This document shows positions 20,074 through 30,997 of a stretch of DNA of 64,000 nucleotides, piece by piece. The translations under genes were made by a program, and so were the position numbers. Source of the stretch: Dactylis glomerata (taxonomy: Eukaryota; Streptophyta; Magnoliopsida; Poales; Poaceae); assembly GCA_007115705.1 (NCBI GenBank), contig QXEO01000237.1:3100108-3164107 (forward strand). The letters run 5' to 3'. Numbering within the stretch: the first letter of the stretch is position 1; each line of letters starts with the position of its first letter. The notes beneath the pieces were generated by a model. It was given only the letters and a program-made list of their open reading frames with translations. It was not told where the DNA came from and searched no databases.

Positions 20074-20954
20074 GTGTGGCCACGTGGAACAAACAAGCTT
20101 GCTAAACATGGTTGGTCAAGCGAGGATCATGAACAAAGGAAGACACCTCGAGTTATCAAATGGATCAATGTCACTACTGAGGATGATGTCTGCATCAATT
20201 TACTGCAGGACAAGCAATTAGCCAATGAAAATGACTTCATGTATGATAAGCCTGATAAGGAGGTTGATCATGAGGAAATGCTGACAATGGCACGAGAAGT
20301 GGCTGCCAATCAATAGAAACCTTCCAAGAAGCAATAGTGGCCAGTTTGTGGCACTAGTCAAAGCTCTAGGTTCAACAATGTTGGAGGGAAAACTATGTTG
20401 CAAATGGTGCAAGAGATAACAAGTAGGAAGAATCTGGAGAACCTGGTGTTTGATACTTCAAGGATCAAAGGTATATCTCAATCAAAACCCATTTCTATTT
20501 TATCGACTAGTAAATTACATGGAATGGCAGACATTGTATGTGTTAATATTCCTTCTCTATTTGATTCTTTTTCTTCCTTTAATAGTGATAAGGATAATGC
20601 AGAGACTAGTCCAAAAAATAGTTATGATCATGTGCATAATGAACCTCTGGAGGGTGATAGCTATGATGATCCTTTTCTTGAACTAGGATTGTTAGATGTT
20701 GGTAAAGATAGGCGGGGCAAGCACCCGATGAAAAAAAGTTCTAAATGAATTGCTAGTTTTTGAACCCTAGGAGTATTCAGACCCTGGGAGGGAAACTACA
20801 ATTATTATTAGCATTTTCAACGGAACTCATGCCAATATTGTTGGTTTCCAAGACACTAAGAGAAAAGTGATCTCAGATAGCTATTTGAAATCGCAAGAAG
20901 GAAATAACTTTTGCTCTGCTCGAGGCATTGCAATGGGGGTTGATGTTGATTTTT
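20074..20954 (+). pseudogene. LINE ORF1 C-terminus and start of ORF2 endonuclease
   Basis: Open frames at 20074-20316 and 20395-20748 read like a LINE ORF1 tail (WPVCGTSQSSRF...GGKTMLQMVQEI). Near 20820-20955 the frame FNGTHANIVGFQDTKRKVISDSYL appears, corresponding to the QETK catalytic motif and following SDSYLK of the endonuclease (here QDTK, one change). The glutamate of the motif is replaced, and stops separate the frames. Element B cuts the sequence at 20959. Confidence 0.6.
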
Positions 20955-20959
20955 TATAC
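20955..20959. repeat. Target-site duplication of element B (left)
   Basis: TATAC here and at 29234-29238, directly outside the TG...CA termini of element B. Confidence 0.9.
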
Positions 20960-22497
20960 TGATACGTCTCAAACGTATCTATAATTTTTGATGCTCCATG
21001 CTTGTTTTTACACCATTTACCTAATGTTTCGTTACACTTCGTGGCGTTTTTATGCGATTTCCGGAACTAACCTATTGACAAGATGCCACAGTGCCAGTTC
21101 CCTATTTTCTGCTGTTTTTGTGTTTCAGATTGATACACAGGAAATATTTTCGGAATTGGACGAAACAACATCCTGAAGTCTTATTTTTTCCGGGAGCATC
21201 CAGACATCCGAAAGAGAGCCGGAAAGGGGCCAGGGCCTGCCCTCACACTAGGGTGGCGCGGCCCAGGCCCTGGCCGCGCCACCCATGTGTGAGGAGCCCC
21301 TGGCTGCCCTCTCACGACGCCCCTTCGCCTATATAAAGCCTCGGGACGGAAAACCCTAGAGGATTCGGCAATTTTCCAGAAGCAGTTCCGCAGCTCCGCC
21401 GCCGCCATCGACGAATTTCGGGGGACAGAAGTCTCTGTTCCGGCACCCTGCCGGGACGGGGAAGTGCCCCCGGAGCCATCTCCATCGGTCTCCATCACCG
21501 TCTCCGCCGTCTCCATCGACCTCACCACCATCTCCATCAACCTTGCTGTCTCCTATGATGAGGAGGGAGTAGTTCATCCCCGGGGCTAAGGGCTCTACCG
21601 GTAGCTATGTGGTTCACCTCTCTCTCCCATGATGTGATCTTTATGTGATCGTGAGCTTTGTATCATGTTGAACAAGTACATGTTATTATTCAGATATTTT
21701 GTGTACTCTAGTGATGTTATTAAAGTAATCTATTCCTCCTGCTATGGTGTAACGGTGACAGTGCGTGCATCATGGTGGTACTTGGTTTAGGCTATGATTG
21801 TGATCTCTTGTGGATTATGAGAATAATTATTGCTATGATAGTATTGAGTGATCTATTCCTCCTTTCATGGTGTAATGTTGACAGTGTGTGCACCGTGTTA
21901 GTACTTGGTCTAAGTTGCAATGATTTCTATCTTAAGTTATGCTTTGATTTGGGTATCTCTATGAGTGGTGTTTGTCAAGTACTTGATGAACTTTAAGGGG
22001 TGCTTCCGTAGCCACTACGCGATGATTAGTGATGTTCAATAGGAGAGTAATTCAGAGTACCTTAGCAAAGAGAAGTTATTTGTTCAATCATGTTATATTG
22101 TTGGGAGTGTGTCCACTAGTGAAAGTATGATCCCTAGGCCTTGTTTCTAAGCCGTGCATACCATTTACTTGCTATTTTGTTACTTGTTTGCTCGCAGCGA
22201 TATTTATTTCACATCACGTTTGCTACTTATAATCATCTATACCACTTGTATTTCACTATCTCTTCGCCGAACTAGTGCACCTATACATCTGACAAGTGTA
22301 TTGGGTGTGTTGGGGACACAAGAGACTTTCTGTATCGTAATTGCAGGGTTGCTTGAGAGGGATAGCTTTGACCTCTAACCTCCCTGAGTTCGATAAACCT
22401 TGGGTGATCCACTTAAGGGAAACTTGCTGCTGTTCTACAAACCTCTGCACTTGGAGGCCCAACAAGTGTCTACAAGAATAGAAGTGCGTAGACATCA
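20960..22497 (+). repeat. 5' LTR of element B
   Basis: 1538 bp. A strong palindrome (13-bp perfect arms at 21251-21263 and 21272-21284, plus outer arms 21241-21248 and 21287-21294) precedes the TATATAAA box at 21330-21337. It ends GACATCA. Confidence 0.92.
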
Positions 22498-22507
22498 AGC
22501 TCTTTTC

Positions 22508-22525
22508 TGGCGCCGTTGCCGGGGA
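22508..22525 (+). other. Primer-binding site of element B (tRNA-Asp type)
   Basis: TGGCGCCGTTGCCGGGGA, ten bases after the 5' LTR, identical to that of A and C2. Confidence 0.85.
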
Positions 22526-22637
22526 GGTAAGGTAAAAGGTACTCGCATCCTCCTATGTGAGTGCTCGGAGTTATTTCCTTTAGATTCTGCAATTACATCT
22601 TTTTGTTTCTTGTTTTTATTTTCACTAGTTAGGCTTA

Positions 22638-24152
22638 ATGGAAAATAAAGAGTTCTTTAGTCTTTTTCCTGATTTTAGATTTGATGAGAAAATTGAAAAT
22701 CCTTTGGAGCTTATTTCGCATAGCAATGTTATTAGTACGAATGCTTTGAATACCGTTAATGCTAATGCTATAGAAAAGTCTAAGCTTGGGGAAGCTGGTT
22801 TTGTTGAGTATGATATTTTTAGTTCCCCAGCTTTAGTAGAGAAAGTTTGCTCTGATGATATTTTATCTCCCATATGTGATGTTTCTAATGATGCTTGTGC
22901 TCCTCATCCTTTTGAAATACCTATGAAGATTGTTGAACGTGCTATGAATAACTGCTATTTAGGAGATGGAATTGTCCATCCTAGTGATCATCTGCTCTTT
23001 ATACATGAATTATGCGAGTTGTTCCAGTGTGCAGGTATTTCAATGAACCAAGTTAAGAAGAAGCTATTTTCTTTATCACTGAAAGGCAGAGCCGAGGAAT
23101 GGTATCGGTTGCTTAAAGATGGTCCATCTGTTGGCTGGGAGGAAATTGTACCTCTCTTTTATTCTAAATTCTATCCTCCAAGTGAGATTCATAAAGATCG
23201 TAATCAGATATATAATTTCTGGCCTCATGAGGGAGAAAGCATTGCCCAAGCGTGGGGAAGATTGAAGTTAATAATCCATAAATGTCCTATTCATGATCTT
23301 CCCCGTAATATTGTTATTAATAATTTTTATGCAAGGCTTTCAGGATATTACAAGGACTATCTAGATGCATGCTTTGATGGGTCTTTCACAAGCAAGGATG
23401 CTGACACCAGGTGGGATCTGCTTGAAACAATTCAAAACAATATTGAAGGTTGGGATAGCAACAAAGGTAAAGGACCAGGTATGAATTACGAGTTTGATTG
23501 CATTAAGTCTTTCGCTGAAACTGCTAATTTTCAAGAGCTTAGTGCTAAATATGGTCTTGATCCTCAAATTATGGTTGATTGCTTTAAAGCCTTTGCTTCC
23601 CATATGAATGTTCCTAAAGGAAATGGGGACGTGTATCATGAACCTTTTAAGGACACTCGCGTAGAAAATGATATTGTTGTTGATGATTCCAATAAACATG
23701 CTCAAACTTCTAAAAGTCCTATTTCTTATAAGCATGTTAATTTTTGTGGAGTACATAGACCTTGTGAACAGAGTTACAGCAAGGAAGATTGTTGTGTCCA
23801 TCATGCAAATGAAGAAACCCGAATGTGGTACAAGGATATAGGCGAGATCGGTAAGAAGGTTTGTGAGCTTTATCCTTTTCTTTGTAAACATTGCGATGAC
23901 ATAGGTCATTTTAATTTCCAATGCTCAAGCCCTAATAGTTACTCTTCTAGTACCTTAAGTTTGTATTGTGATGATAAGATTACTCCTAATCAGCATGATG
24001 AGCTCACTTTGTTCTTGGCGTGTGAAGAGATATCTAGAAAGATTGCTTTGATAGATATGAATGATGTTGATATTAATAGCACCCTGCGTGATTGTCGTCT
24101 CTATTGTGCTAAAAACTGCCTTGCAAATACTTACATTCAGAATCTTACTTGA
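22638..24152 (+). CDS. Retrotransposon gag-like protein of element B
   Basis: 504 residues from the first ATG after the primer site (MENKEFFSLFPDFRFDE). The retrotransposon gag (capsid) region lies at about residues 140-260, with KGRAEEWYRLLKDGPSVGWEEI, FYSKFYPPSEIHKDRNQIYNF, ESIAQAWGRLK and ARLSGYYKDYLD. A complete CCHC zinc knuckle, CKHCDDIGHFNFQC, lies near residues 415-428 and would bind element RNA. The frame stops at 24152. A second frame (+1) opens across the end and continues the acidic C-terminal region, so a frameshift probably separates the two halves. Protease and polymerase are absent. The protein could package element RNA if enzymes came from a related element. Confidence 0.8.
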   Translation: MENKEFFSLFPDFRFDEKIENPLELISHSNVISTNALNTVNANAIEKSKLGEAGFVEYDIFSSPALVEKVCSDDILSPICDVSNDACAPHPFEIPMKIVERAMNNCYLGDGIVHPSDHLLFIHELCELFQCAGISMNQVKKKLFSLSLKGRAEEWYRLLKDGPSVGWEEIVPLFYSKFYPPSEIHKDRNQIYNFWPHEGESIAQAWGRLKLIIHKCPIHDLPRNIVINNFYARLSGYYKDYLDACFDGSFTSKDADTRWDLLETIQNNIEGWDSNKGKGPGMNYEFDCIKSFAETANFQELSAKYGLDPQIMVDCFKAFASHMNVPKGNGDVYHEPFKDTRVENDIVVDDSNKHAQTSKSPISYKHVNFCGVHRPCEQSYSKEDCCVHHANEETRMWYKDIGEIGKKVCELYPFLCKHCDDIGHFNFQCSSPNSYSSSTLSLYCDDKITPNQHDELTLFLACEEISRKIALIDMNDVDINSTLRDCRLYCAKNCLANTYIQNLT

Positions 24153-25113
24153 TATTTTGCCAAGCTATGATAGGACTAATAGATGTTTCGATCTTATTAA
24201 TAGAGAGGAGGAATCCTCCAAAGTTTCTTCTGTTGTTTCTGTCAGCAAGCCAGAATATGTGGAGAAGATGCCCTTCAAGTCTCTCCCTCCTAAAGGAGAG
24301 AGTAAGAAGAAGAAGAAGAAGAGGAGTAAAAGGCGAGAGGACACGGTATCTTCCCCTAAGCGTTATGATCCTGCTATAGATTATGATAATTCTGATTGGG
24401 ATGATGTTCCTATGCCTATTACCTATGTTAGTGATCATGATTGGGAAAAGCACTCTACTTTTGATATTGAAAATCTTTTTGGTACCAATTCTAAGGTTAA
24501 TAATTGTTGTACCATTAGTGCTATCCATGTTCCTTCTTATGATGATATGTTTGATGAGTATGCTTTGCGACATAGTAGTTCTCTATCTTGTGATGATACT
24601 AAGCCTCTAGTTTATGATGATGAGTATAATGTTTTCAATTCACCTACTTTTGAGGAGAAAAATAGTTATGATTACAATATGCCTCCTGTCTTTGATGATT
24701 ATGGTGATGAGAATAATTATTCTGTTGAATCTGCTCCTACTACTATTGTTCATGTGGGGAGTATTAATTCTTTTATGCATGTGGCTCATGATAGAGATCC
24801 TTTATGTGATAGTTATATTGTTTGTTCTGTTCATGATGCTGCTGAAAGTTATTATGAGAGAGGGAAACATGGTTTGATGGATCTCAACAATATTGAGTTT
24901 CCCCTCTTTATGTTGCAAATCTTGAAGTGGCACTTGTTTTATCTATCCATGCTTGCTACTATGTGCCTCGTTGATTTATTTTCTTACAAGATTCCTATGC
25001 ATAGGAAGTGGTTCAGATATAAATGTCTTTCACACTTGCTTTTTGATGCTCTCTATTGCTTTAAGTTCCTATATGGCGCCTTTGCCTCAAGCTCTTATAT
25101 GGCGCCCACATGA
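24061..25113 (+). CDS. Frame-shifted C-terminal extension of the element B gag region
   Basis: This open frame lies +1 to the gag ORF and overlaps its last about 90 bases. The meaningful part starts near 24150. It has a basic run (SKKKKKKRSKRR, about 24303-24340), then a long Asp/Tyr/Ser-rich stretch (YDPAIDYDNSDWDDVP...) and a hydrophobic end containing LFYLSMLATMCLVDLFSY. I recognise no enzyme domain. The frame is open for about 320 codons, which argues against random decay. It could be reached by a programmed +1 shift, or gag may once have been a single frame that suffered an indel near 24140. Confidence 0.5.
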   Translation: MMLILIAPCVIVVSIVLKTALQILTFRILLDILPSYDRTNRCFDLINREEESSKVSSVVSVSKPEYVEKMPFKSLPPKGESKKKKKKRSKRREDTVSSPKRYDPAIDYDNSDWDDVPMPITYVSDHDWEKHSTFDIENLFGTNSKVNNCCTISAIHVPSYDDMFDEYALRHSSSLSCDDTKPLVYDDEYNVFNSPTFEEKNSYDYNMPPVFDDYGDENNYSVESAPTTIVHVGSINSFMHVAHDRDPLCDSYIVCSVHDAAESYYERGKHGLMDLNNIEFPLFMLQILKWHLFYLSMLATMCLVDLFSYKIPMHRKWFRYKCLSHLLFDALYCFKFLYGAFASSSYMAPT

Positions 25114-27695
25114 GCATCTTTGCAAATTACTGCGCCTAGCTCAAAGGAGTTAAAGAAAAGCACTCTTGGGAGATAACCCATTGTTTTATTTTCAGTACTT
25201 TTTCTTTTATTTGAGTCTTGGAAGTCATTACTACTGTAATGAACTCTCCTTATCCTTTTTATTTCATTGTTGTGCCAAGAGAAGCCTCTAATTTGAGTGA
25301 GGTAAGATTTGGGGATGTTGCTGTCCTGAAACAGTTTTCGGTGCTGCACCGTAAAAATTCGTATAAATTCTCTGTATATATTTTGGACCTGCGATTTCTT
25401 GTTCATATGCCCCAGGTTATATCCAAACTTTTGTTAGTTGAACACTTTTTTATTTGAGCAACAGAAAACCCCTTAAAAATTCGACCTTTGTCAGCTGTTC
25501 AGTTTTGACAGATTTCTGCCAATATTTGTGTTTGCCGCTTTATCGCTTTCTTTTGAGTTCTTTTTATCACGGAACTTTTGGGGAAGTTGTTACAGTAGTA
25601 TATGCTATATATGTGGTGGTTTTGAGTTGAAACCTGAAGCAAAAAGAGGTTGAATATATGTTATGCTTAAACTAATGTTGCTAATAGAATTGTGTTTAGT
25701 TTTGTATGAAGGAAGTTTTCAAGTGTAGGGATTGGAGAATGATGAGATGAGTTGAAGAATGGACAAAAGCTCAAGCTTGGGGATGCCCAGCACCCCAAGA
25801 AATATCCAAGAAGTACAAGCGTCAAAGCTTGGGGATGCCCCCGAGGCACCCCTTCTTCATCGGCAAAAATTAGGTCACCTTTCAAAACACTATATTTTTA
25901 TTGCTTCATGCACTATGTGTTTTTCTTGGAGCGTCAGTTGTTTTAGTTTTCTTAGTTGGTTTAGTTTTGTTTGCTACAATAAATGGTTAGATCACATCAT
26001 GTTTCTTTTGGAGGAGATGAACTCGCTTTTCATTTGCCAAGAACACTCTAGTTTTCACTCTTATCGTTTCAACGAGTGTTCTCTTTTTCTGCTACTGCGT
26101 TTAGCATGCATTTTTCGCCTTGATTTTTTTTCAGATCTTGTTTTATCTTTGCATCAAGGTGTATTTGGACCTCTGGTCTATGTTGGTTTTCCTCAAAAGA
26201 GTTTCCTCAAAAAGGTTTGAATGGTGTTGGAAAAGAGAAAAAGCTTTATGCAAAAAAGTGGTACAAGAAGGAGCTTGTTTAGACTGCGGCTTAGGCTTTT
26301 GCATGTCGTGCTTGATGTCTTTTTGATAGTATGCTTAGTGGTTTTGCTGTAGCATGACTTGTCTCAAATAACTGAGATTGCTTAATGAGCCTTTGAAAAA
26401 ATCATGCGTTGTTTTTATTGTATGGAAGCATTATTTTGGTTTTCTCCTTGATGCTTTATTTGGGTTGACTTGGCGCATGCTTACACCATGTTGACTACAA
26501 AAATAAGTCGCCAATAGCCTCTATGATCATTTAGTTTTTGACTTTTGACGCCATCTTATGCTTCTTTTAATGTCACTTTGTCGCTTTGCATGATTATGGC
26601 CGTTATTGCTCTCTTAGTTGGTCGCTCCCAGTCTTTTGCTAGCCATCATTTTGTACTGAGTATGAGCTCTACTCATGCATCCAACTCCTAAAAACCAAGT
26701 TTGCCATTGTGTCCACTATAAATTCCTATGCATGGTATTTGTAAGCCATTCCAAAGTAAATTTTCATGTGCTACCTTTCAAAAAACCTTCAAAATACTTC
26801 TCATTTTGTGACACTGTTTTCAGCTCATGGGGACGTAGTGGTCGGATTTGCTATCTTCCATATTGCTTATTCCAAAAAGAAAAAAAAAGAAAAGAAAGAA
26901 AGAAAAAAGGCACTCCTCCATGGAATGTGAATGTTGGTGGGCACCCGATGGAATCGGTTAGCCATGGTTTGTGAAAGGAAAAAAGGTGGGGAGGAGTGCC
27001 AAGCTTTATAAAAGAGCACAAAAGTGCCAATCTCTCTCAAAAACTTGCTTCATTTTTGTATGGAAGATAGTAAGAACCCCATTGCCAGTCGTTGACAAAA
27101 GCAACCACCTCCCAAAACCAATTTTTATCTCTCTGTTTTACAAATGAAAAGCTCTAGCACATGTTTAATCACGGCTTCCCTCTGCGAAGGGCCTTTCTTT
27201 TACTTTCATGTTGAGTCACCGCCTTCTATCTTTATGCACCATTAAGAGAGCATAGTTGTCATTCTGAGTATAATGTGCATTGTCCCAAAGTTTTCATTGA
27301 TTGATTCATGATCATGGTTTCACTTGTTCTCAAATTATTTGTATCTAGTCGCCCTCTTAAACTTGAAGGTGTCCTATGCATTTATGTTTTGCTCTCCATG
27401 AAGGACAAGCTGAGAACCATTTGTATGTTTTTCCTTATGATTTGAACACACGTTTGACTTTCATTGTTTCATTATCATGATCTTTTGTTTGTGTTCATTT
27501 ACATGTTTACAACATGGTTGCTAAGTTTTTATTGTCAAGATTATATCTTTCATGCCCATGTTTTAAGTTCTTATGATCCCAGCTCACAATGCTTACATAT
27601 ATGATCAAGATTGTGTAGGTGCATGTCACCACAAAAATTATTCTTTGTTATCACTTACCTACTCGAGGACGAGCAGGAGTTAAGCTTGGGGATGC
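25114..27695 (+). other. Non-coding 3' internal region of element B
   Basis: Nearly the same module as in C2 (60490-63069) and, in part, A. It begins TGCGCCTAGCTCAAAGG (25130) and holds two AAGCTTGGGGATGC tracts near 25775 and 25827, a homopurine run before 26909, the paired structure at 26909-27000, and a final purine tract before the 3' LTR. No convincing ORF is seen. Confidence 0.7.
26909..27000 (+). other. Conserved long-range stem structure in element B
   Basis: GGCACTCCTCC (26909-26919) can pair perfectly with GGAGGAGTGCC (26990-27000), enclosing about 70 nt. Inside, CCGAT GGA ATCGG (26945-26957) forms a small hairpin. The same arrangement occurs in C2 (62280-62369) and D (52241-52334). 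It sits after a purine-rich run. The function is unknown; RNA structure is inferred from pairing only. Confidence 0.55.
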
Positions 27696-29233
27696 TGATA
27701 TGTCTCAAACGTATCTATAATTTTTGATGCTCCATGCTTGTTTTTACACCATTTACCTAATGTTTCGTTACACTTCGTGGCGTTTTTATGCGATTTCCGG
27801 AACTAACCTATTGACAAGATGCCACAGTGCCAGTTCCCTGTTTTCTGCTATTTTTGTGTTTCAGATTGATACACAGGAAATATTCTTGGAATTGGACGAA
27901 ACAACATCCTGAAGTCTTATTTTTTCCGGGAGCATCCAGACATCCGAAAGAGAGCCGGAGAGGGGCCAGGGCCTGCCCTCACACTAGGGTGGCGCGGCCC
28001 AGGCCCTGGCCGCGCCACCCATGTGTGAGGAGCCCCTGGCTGCCCTCTCGCGACGCCCCTTCGCCTATATAAAGCCTCGGGACGGAAAACCCTAGAGGAT
28101 TTGGCAATTTTCCAGAAGCAATTCCGCAGCTCCGCCGCCGCCATCGACGAATTTCGGGGGACAGAAGTCTCTGTTCCGGCACCCTGCCGGGACGGGGAAG
28201 TGCCCCCGGAGCCATCTCCATCGGTCTCCATCACCGTCTCCGCCGTCTCCATCGACCTCACCGCCATCTCCATCAACCTTGTTGTCTCCTATGATGAGGA
28301 GGGAGTAGTTCATCCCCGGGGCTAAGGGCTCTACCGGTAGCTATGTGGTTCACCTCTCTCTCCCATGATGTGATCTTTATGTGATCGTGAGCTTTGTATC
28401 ATGTTGAACAAGTACATGTTATTATTCAGATATTTTGTGTACTCTAGTGATGTTATTAAAGTAATCTATTCCTCCTGCTATGGTGTAACGGTGACAGTGC
28501 GTGCATCATGGTGGTACTTGGTTTAGGCTATGATTGTGATCTCTTGTGGATTATGAGAATAATTATTGCTATGATAGTATTGAGTGATCTATTCCTCCTT
28601 TCATGGTGTAATGTTGACAGTGTGTGCACCGTGTTAGTACTTGGTCTAAGTTGCAATGATTTCTATCTTAAGTTATGCTTTGATTTGGGTATCTCTATGA
28701 GTGGTGTTTGTCAAGTACTTGATGAACTTTAAGGGGTGCTTCCGTAGCCACTACGCGATGATTAGTGATGTTCAATAGGAGAGTAATTCAGAGTACCTTA
28801 GCAAAGAGAAGTTATTTGTTCAATCATGTTATATTGTTGGGAGTGTGTCCACTAGTGAAAGTATGATCCCTAGGCCTTGTTTCTAAGCTGTGCATACCGT
28901 TTACTTGCTATTTTGTTACTTGTTTGCTCGCAGCGATATTTATTTCACATCACGTTTGCTACTTATAATCATCTATACCACTTGTATTTCACTATCTCTT
29001 CGCCGAACTAGTGCACCTATACATCTGACAAGTGTATTGGGTGTGTTGGGGGCACAAGAGACTTTCTGTATCGTAATTGCAGGGTTGCTTGAGAGGGATA
29101 GCTTTGACCTCTAACCTCCCTGAGTTCGATAAACCTTGGGTGATCCACTTAAGGGAAACTTGCTGCTGTTCTACAAACCTCTGCACTTGGAGGCCCAACA
29201 AGTGTCTACAAGAATAGAAGTGCGTAGACATCA
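27696..29233 (+). repeat. 3' LTR of element B
   Basis: 1538 bp, starting TGATATGTCTC (one change from the 5' copy), with TATATAAA at 28066-28073, ending GACATCA and followed by TATAC. Confidence 0.92.
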
Positions 29234-29238
29234 TATAC

Positions 29239-29398
29239 CATTACAATTTACCAGTGAGGTTTGATCCTTTTCAGTCTCAGTTATTGTTAAGTTGAAGAAT
29301 TCTGAATTAGTTCTTAGAGTTTTTATAGTTTATGGCTCTTAAGATAAGAAAGAGGCCTTTATTTATAATTTGCATAATTTATTTGCTGATAATCAAGA
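29239..29398 (+). pseudogene. LINE endonuclease middle block
   Basis: This resumes the plus-strand LINE after element B. Broken frames read VIVKLKNSELVLRVFIVYGS and then AFIYNLHNLFADNQ, matching the strand and helix between the SGG and GDFN boxes of plant LINE endonucleases. A solo LTR interrupts it after CAAGA (29394-29398). Confidence 0.6.
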
Positions 29399-30992
29399 TG
29401 AACGATCCGATGCATGTAATTTTAAAAAATTGCACTTAATGATCACCCATGAACAACTATGTAGTTTAATAAATCAATCTTATATTCTCACGTAGAGATA
29501 TGCGAAAGACTCAGCGAAGAACACGGATGTAGCAATGACTTCATATTCCTCAAAGTCGTCACTTCGACCTGCCTGATGCGTGACATGCATGGGTGTGTAC
29601 ACCGTCCCAGCAGAACTTCGATGTCACGAACAAAACTTACTGAAGAATTTCTTGGATTCAAGTGTGGCAAGAGAGGAGAACCAGTGGGCTGGGTTGCATT
29701 TGGAGGAGAGGAGATCTCTCTATATATAGGGGGAAGGGGGTCCCAAGGCTTGGAGGCGGGGCAACAGCCGCCTCGCCAAACCCTGGCCATCATTGGCCCT
29801 ATGAAGTAGGTGGGAGGTGGCAGCTAGGCCACACCTTCCCCTCTAACCCTAGGCGCATGGGGCCTGGGAGGGAGGCCTGATCGGCTACCATTATGGGCCC
29901 AAAGGGGCCCCACCGGCCAGACTCCATTTCCCACATGTGAACTCTCTTCGGAGGGCCGGAGTAATTTCTCATATATATTTAATTTCCAGAACTCTTCCCG
30001 TATTCTTCAAACTAATTATGAAATTATTTTCGAATTAGGAACACCTTCCGAATAATTCTCTCAAACATCTAGTGCTAGTCTGATTAGTGCAACTTAAGCG
30101 TGTGAACCTAGCAGGTTTGACTATGAACATATATGACATCTTTCAGATCAATAACTAATAGTGAGTCCATGACATCCAAATTATCTCCTAGGCATGCACT
30201 CAAAACCTTAGTGATGTCAACTATGGTTTCAATCCTATTGATTCACGATATTATGAAAACTCAAGGCGAGACGTCGATATATGTCCGTGTAATTCAACAA
30301 TATATCACTTATAACTGTTAACCTCAATCCGGTTTCATAATCTTTCTCGTATATGTTTTCCAATATCCTTGTAATACTCATTACAAAGTGTTTGGCCATA
30401 CTATCATGTGACATTGTAATACCAAGATGGGCCCAGAGTTTATATCTCTCCAATATCTGGAGGAGTAATTTCCATTCTTGAATCATTAAGTACTCTGGCA
30501 TTCCTTTCAACATATGTGATTCCCACCTTTATTATCACCCTTTTTTTGTGTGATGTCTAATGAGTACCTACACATATCTTCCAAAATGAAAGAACCTAAT
30601 ATTCTCATGGTCTAAGGATTCGTTTCATAAGATTTACACTTAGATGGAGCTATTAAAAAAGGAATAATATAGCATAGCCAATCGAATATAACCGGGTCAG
30701 TTTAATGCCCTTGTTCTTCTAACAATGCATCGTTCTTATGTTGATGGTATTATTCCTGATACCCATGATTAGGAAACATGATCATCTTCAACATAAGATC
30801 TAGTCCAAGAGGTAGGACTAAGAACACTTGTCATTTATCCTCATTGCACGTGCATATGATTTTTCTTTTGATTCTCATATCAAAGAGACATAGATCAAGA
30901 CACGTAGGAGTTATAGAATAAATAAGATGAACTTAAGTCATAAAACAAGATTATATAATAACAATTTAATATTGCCTCTAGGGCATAAATCA
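29399..30992 (-). mobile_element. Solo LTR, Copia type (Angela/WIS-like), reverse orientation
   Basis: The 1594-bp sequence runs TG...CA. Read on the minus strand it begins TGATTTATGCCCTAGAGGC, close to the well-known start of Triticeae Angela/WIS/BARE LTRs (ATGCCCTAGAGGCAATA). A minus-strand TATA-rich site lies near 29715 (CTATATATAGG). The flanks are CAAGA (29394-29398) and CAAGG (30993-30997), a 5-bp duplication with one mismatch. No internal region is present, so the element was reduced to one LTR by recombination. Confidence 0.75.
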
Positions 30993-30997
30993 CAAGG

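Larger units (their letters stand above)
20960..29233 (+). mobile_element. Complete LTR retrotransposon B with gag only
   Basis: 8274 bp with two 1538-bp LTRs (20960-22497, 27696-29233), TG/CA ends and the 5-bp duplication TATAC. It has a tRNA-Asp-type primer site and a gag-like ORF with a CCHC knuckle, but no protease, reverse transcriptase or integrase. The first roughly 250 bp of LTR and the 3' internal region are close to those of A and C2, whereas the rest of the LTR and the ORF differ. By eye the two LTRs differ at about a dozen positions. It is inserted in the endonuclease of the plus-strand LINE. Confidence 0.93.

Noticed and set aside
24383..24877. Leucine/isoleucine/methionine-rich frames looking like membrane proteins
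   Set aside because: They are other-frame readings of the Asp/Tyr-rich second frame of element B and show repeated ATG-codon bias artefacts.
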